From NCBI GenBank assembly GCA_902782625.1, contig CACZNZ010000307.1, forward strand, positions 1 through 9,272: 9,272 bases of DNA, given 5' to 3'. The translations under genes were made by a program, and so were the position numbers. This document shows, in pieces, positions 6,352-9,272 of this stretch. Under the pieces are notes generated by a model that was given only the letters and a program-made list of their open reading frames with translations, had not been told where the DNA came from and ran no database searches. Source of the DNA: an uncultured Lachnospiraceae bacterium. Lineage in GTDB: Bacteria; Bacillota; Clostridia; Lachnospirales; Lachnospiraceae. The stretch's first letter is position 1, and each line of letters starts with the position of its first letter.

Positions 6352-7605
6352 CATGGTAGGCGCTTCCTGAAGCTGTTTATCTTTTGATTCGTCTTTTCGG
6401 GCCGCTTCCATTTCTTCTGGTGTCATCTCTACTTTTTTATCCGGCTCAATTCCTTTTTTATGGATATCATTTCCTTTCGGGGTATAATATTTAAACACAG
6501 TAAATTTGATAGCAGAGCCGTCTGAAATCGGCATGATGTTCTGCACAACCCCTTTTCCGTATGTTTTTGTTCCCACTATTTCGGCAGCATCATAATCCTT
6601 CAGACATCCCGTCATAATTTCGGAAGCACTTGCTGTAGCTTCATTGACAAGTATGATAATGGGAAGAGTAAGAACTTCCGCGCTGTTGCTGTTATAATCT
6701 TTTTCCTCGCCATATTTGTCTTTGGTGTACACCACCAGTTTATCCTTCGGGATAATCCGGGAAACCATATTTACACTGGAATCGACGAGACCGCCGCCAT
6801 TGTTTCGAAGATCAATGATCAGTCCTTTCATTTTCTGTTTCAGAAGTTGATCTATGGCTTTATTGAAGTCTTCATCAGTATTCTCGATAAATTCAGTCAC
6901 CTTGATATATCCGATATTATCTTTTTTCATCTCAAAAGAGACAGTATCAAGTGTTATACTGGCCTTTTTGATATTGAAGTCAAGGATCTTATTATCCCTG
7001 CTGATCTTAAGGACTGCATTTTTACGGTCGGGTCTTCTGATCTCGTTTACGACCTCGGACAGATCCATACTAACTGTGTTCTTATCATTGACAGACACGA
7101 TCAGATCTCCCTGGCGGATTCCGGCATTGTAGGCGGGCTGCCCTTCAAATGAGGCTTCTACCATCACATATCCGGTGTCTGTATCTTTCATGACTGTCAC
7201 ACCGATTCCCTCATAAGATCCGGAATCTTCTTCCATCAGTCTCTTGTATTCGTCCGGAGAGTAGTATTCTGCATAGGGATCTTCCAGACCTGCTATAAAT
7301 CCTCTGTATATCCCTTCTTCCATTTTTTCAGGTTTAATGGGGTCGAGGTAATACTGATCCACATACAGTTTCAAAAGCTGAAGTTTCTGATCCACTATAT
7401 TCATATTCATGTTTTCTGCCTCTCCCGTCGAACTCTCAGCGGCTTTGTTTCTGCCGGCACCGAGCAGGGTATATCTCCCTGCATGGAATCCGATCCAGGC
7501 TGCAATTACAATCAAAAGCAGGCAGAAAATACCGCGAAATATTCCTGACTTCTTTTTCTTAGGCTGTTCTGTCTCTTCATAATGATCGTATTGATTCTGA
7601 TCCAT
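6343..7605 (-). CDS. ctpA: S41 family carboxy-terminal processing protease
   Basis: A membrane-anchored serine protease of the CtpA/Prc family, about 420 residues, acting outside the membrane on C-termini of exported proteins. Order: short acidic cytoplasmic start, KKKKSG stop-transfer basic patch (17-21), one membrane segment (about 24-42, FRGIFCLLLIVIAAWIGF), a Ctp cap-type helix region, a PDZ domain (about 132-203, with YEGIGVTV and AGIRQGDLIVSVNDK), then the S41 core with DLRNNGGG (265-272), NEATASASEI and GTKTYGKGVVQ. Ser326, Lys351 and Gln355 have the same spacing as the Ser-Lys-Gln triad of Bacillus CtpB, so it should be active. An in-frame ATG at 7650 exists, but GGAGG (7613-7617) points to 7605 (7 nt) or 7608 (4 nt). 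Its stop overlaps the end of the DUF5721-like gene by 9 nt. The individual substrate is unknown. Confidence 0.93.
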   Translation of the reverse strand: MDQNQYDHYEETEQPKKKKSGIFRGIFCLLLIVIAAWIGFHAGRYTLLGAGRNKAAESSTGEAENMNMNIVDQKLQLLKLYVDQYYLDPIKPEKMEEGIYRGFIAGLEDPYAEYYSPDEYKRLMEEDSGSYEGIGVTVMKDTDTGYVMVEASFEGQPAYNAGIRQGDLIVSVNDKNTVSMDLSEVVNEIRRPDRKNAVLKISRDNKILDFNIKKASITLDTVSFEMKKDNIGYIKVTEFIENTDEDFNKAIDQLLKQKMKGLIIDLRNNGGGLVDSSVNMVSRIIPKDKLVVYTKDKYGEEKDYNSNSAEVLTLPIIILVNEATASASEIMTGCLKDYDAAEIVGTKTYGKGVVQNIMPISDGSAIKFTVFKYYTPKGNDIHKKGIEPDKKVEMTPEEMEAARKDESKDKQLQEAPTMLK

Positions 7606-7650
7606 CATTTTTCCTCCATCCTTGGTATTATTTTCTATAAACGCACGCAA

Positions 7651-7687
7651 GCCTCCCGCGAACCGTTTTACACAATACGCGGAAGGC
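7651..7687 (-). terminator. Strong GC hairpin after the PucR-type regulator, weak T-run
   Basis: GCCTCCCGCG (7651-7660) pairs with CGCGGAAGGC (7678-7687) over 10 bp with one G-T wobble and a 17-nt loop. It lies 28 bp beyond the regulator's stop, where a minus-strand terminator is expected, but what follows on that strand is TTGCGTGCGTTTAT, a poor T-run. It may end the transcript only partly, letting some read-through into ctpA, or it may protect the 3' end. Confidence 0.5.
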
Positions 7688-7715
7688 CGTGATCTGATCC
7701 TGTATTATCTTAAGA

Positions 7716-8804
7716 TTAATAACCACTGTTTTCCATATACTTCATATATTTTACGACCATAAGCGCAATCTTGAAAGTGATGGCATCTTCAAAAACCCTC
7801 AAATCAAGACCGGTACTCTTTTGCAGCTTATCCAGGCGATAAACCAGTGTATTCCTGTGAATATACAGCTGTCTCGATGTCTCGCTGACATTGAGATTAT
7901 TCTCAAAGAACTTATTGATCGTCTGAAGTGTTTCATCATCAAATTCATCCGGAGAACGGTTCTCAAAGATCTCCTTGATGAACATTTTACAAAGCGGAAG
8001 CGGGAGTTGGTAGATCAGCCTTCCGATTCCAAGACTGCTGTATGCAACAACATTTTTATCAGGATAGAAGATCTTGCCCACATCCATAGCCATCTGAGCT
8101 TCTTTGTACGACCGGGACACTTCCTTAATCTCCCCGACGATCATGCCGAAAGCAACATGAACCTGTGTCACTGCTTCGGTGTTCAGCATATCCACGATAA
8201 CCTGTGCTGTCTTGGCAAGCTCTTCGTAGCCCTCATTGCCTTTGACTTCTTTTACAAGGATAATATTACGCTCATCCACCGCTGTTATAAAGTCTCTGGT
8301 CTTCGCCGAGAAAATGTTCCGGATCGTCTCAAAAGGATTATTATCCCTGTCATTCTTTGTCTCGATGATAAAAACACATCTCCGGGCATCTGTCTCAATA
8401 TGCAGTTTTTTTGCTCTGTTGTATATATCCACCAGCAAAAGATTATCGAGCAGAAGATTTTTGATAAAATTATCTTTATCAAAACGTTCTTTATAAGCTA
8501 CTAAAAGATTCTGAATCTGGTAAGCAGCCATCTTACCGATCATATAAACATCATCTGTCTCGCCTTTGACCAGAACAATGTATTCCAGCTGATTTTCATC
8601 AAAAACTTTAAAAAACTGATATCCCTGAAGAACCTGACTCTCTGCAAGAGACTCCGAAAACACCAGAACAGCCTCTTTATACTCATCCACATGGTCGAGC
8701 GTAGATGCGAGCGCCTTTCCGTCAGTATCCATCACACACAGATCTATTCTTGTAATTGCTTTAATGCCATCAATCGTATCTTGTAATATCTGATTCGATA
8801 TCAT
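7716..8804 (-). CDS. PucR/CdaR-type transcriptional regulator
   Basis: A 362-residue DNA-binding regulator of the CdaR/PucR architecture. The N-terminal ~110 residues (ISNQILQDTIDGIKAITRIDLCVMDTDG...) resemble the putative sugar-diacid recognition domain. The middle (about 140-285) fits the degenerate GGDEF-like domain seen in this family. The C-terminus carries the PucR helix-turn-helix, LNVSETSRQLYIHRNTLVYRLDKLQKSTGLDLR (304-336), followed by the usual helix with FEDAITFKIAL. E. coli CdaR activates glucarate/galactarate genes, but no sugar-acid, purine or other catabolic gene adjoins this one, so its effector and targets are open. The ATG at 8804 has AAGGAG 8 nt upstream. The gene lies alone between a terminator on its upstream side and the hairpin at 7651-7687, and is probably monocistronic. 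Confidence 0.88.
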   Translation of the reverse strand: MISNQILQDTIDGIKAITRIDLCVMDTDGKALASTLDHVDEYKEAVLVFSESLAESQVLQGYQFFKVFDENQLEYIVLVKGETDDVYMIGKMAAYQIQNLLVAYKERFDKDNFIKNLLLDNLLLVDIYNRAKKLHIETDARRCVFIIETKNDRDNNPFETIRNIFSAKTRDFITAVDERNIILVKEVKGNEGYEELAKTAQVIVDMLNTEAVTQVHVAFGMIVGEIKEVSRSYKEAQMAMDVGKIFYPDKNVVAYSSLGIGRLIYQLPLPLCKMFIKEIFENRSPDEFDDETLQTINKFFENNLNVSETSRQLYIHRNTLVYRLDKLQKSTGLDLRVFEDAITFKIALMVVKYMKYMENSGY

Positions 8805-8867
8805 CGCTATCGCTCCTTATCTTTGTCTCAGTACATGTATCTTTAAACTATTTTAATACATTTTCTA

Positions 8868-8907
8868 CAAAAATAAAAGAGGAAATGCGTAAAAATTGCA
8901 CTTCCTC
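8868..8907 (-). terminator. Intrinsic terminator of the right-edge gene
   Basis: On the minus strand GAGGAAGTGC (8898-8907), a 9-nt loop and GCATTTCCTC (8879-8888) form a 10-bp stem with one A-C mismatch, directly followed by TTTTATTTTT (8869-8878). This is a convincing intrinsic terminator lying about 120 nt after the stop of the minus-strand reading frame at the right edge. On the plus strand eight Ts occur 6 nt after the stem, but no plus-strand gene precedes it. Confidence 0.75.
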
Positions 8908-8927
8908 CAGATGTTTTTTTTAATACA

Positions 8928-8967
8928 GATTGGGAAATAAACATAAAAAATAATTATTTCATCAATC
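8928..8967. repeat. AT-rich inverted repeat
   Basis: GATTG (8928-8932) pairs with CAATC (8963-8967), and GAAATAA (8934-8940) with TTATTTC (8954-8960), separated by a small internal mismatch and a 13-nt A-rich loop. It lies in the 224-bp gap between the regulator gene and the right-edge reading frame, upstream of the terminator on the minus strand. It may be a 3' untranslated hairpin or chance pairing in AT-rich DNA. I see no clear promoter for the regulator in this gap; TAAAAT near 8850 has no matching -35. Confidence 0.35.
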
Positions 8968-9028
8968 TTTCACAACACATTTAACAAAAGTAGTCGAGTC
9001 ACGAAAAAAGATTGCACAAATTCTCGAT

Positions 9029-9272
9029 TCACTCAGATTCATACTCGTCATCTTCCATCTTAAGCTGCGTGTGGGAAGCTGCCTCATTCTCCAGGCGGCT
9101 TTGCCTCGTGCCTTTATCACGGATCCACTGATACAGTCCGGTAAGATGGAGTTTTTTGATCAGCTCGGGTATGTCACGGGACTCCACGATCTCATTCAGA
9201 CAGCTGATACAGATACAAAGATGTGTATTCATCATAGACTGATAATTCCTCAGAAACTCCATCTGTCTTTCA
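9029..9272 (-). CDS. Hypothetical protein, possibly the C-terminal part of a longer gene
   Basis: An open frame ending at TGA 9029-9031 and still open at the right edge. The first Met is at 9262 (77 residues from there), but only a weak GAAAGA precedes it, so the true start may be outside the window. The protein has a helical-looking first half with two cysteines close together (CICISC), a middle LIKKLHLTGLYQWIRDKGTRQ, and a polar, acidic tail ending EDDEYESE. I recognise no family. A good terminator 120 nt downstream on the same strand supports a real transcript ending here. Confidence 0.5.
   Translation of the reverse strand, partial: ERQMEFLRNYQSMMNTHLCICISCLNEIVESRDIPELIKKLHLTGLYQWIRDKGTRQSRLENEAASHTQLKMEDDEYESE

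Noticed and set aside
7821..8504. 227-residue plus-strand reading frame opposite the PucR-type regulator
   Set aside because: It is antisense to a well-supported regulator and its His/Ile/Cys-rich composition is typical of a shadow frame.

Overview
The window looks like a chromosomal stretch from a low-to-mid GC Firmicute of class Clostridia, most likely Lachnospiraceae. The grounds are strong GGAGG-type ribosome binding sites, tightly packed genes, a RelQ-type small alarmone synthetase, a PucR/CdaR-type regulator and a small protein resembling the DUF5721 family, which I associate with Lachnospiraceae. No rRNA, tRNA, CRISPR array, transposase or phage gene is visible.

Left part (1-5649, all minus strand): a compact cluster transcribed from right to left, in the order rnhA (RNase HI), relQ-like (p)ppGpp synthetase, rsmF-like rRNA m5C methyltransferase, rsuA (16S rRNA pseudouridine synthase), ygiQ-type radical SAM protein, and a short-chain dehydrogenase cut by the left edge. 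Gaps are 23, 23, an ATGA overlap, 40, and then an 86-nt overlap, so a single operon is likely. Its themes are RNA/DNA hybrid removal, the stringent response and rRNA modification.

Centre (5650-6351): a 234-bp divergent intergenic region holds a large near-perfect hairpin, a pair of 14-bp direct repeats, a candidate rnhA-operon promoter, and a 7-3-7 inverted repeat just upstream of the ribosome binding site of the only plus-strand gene (DUF5721-like). That gene runs tail to tail into ctpA with a 9-nt overlap.

Right part (6343-9272, minus strand): a membrane-anchored S41 carboxy-terminal processing protease, a PucR/CdaR-type regulator without an adjacent catabolic operon, an intrinsic terminator, and a small acidic-tailed unknown protein that reaches the right edge.

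Overall this is ordinary housekeeping sequence and I see no convincing new system. The items most worth a second look are the hairpin and direct repeats in the rnhA leader, the inverted repeat and terminator-shaped hairpin at the start of the DUF5721-like gene, and the long ygiQ/dehydrogenase overlap.
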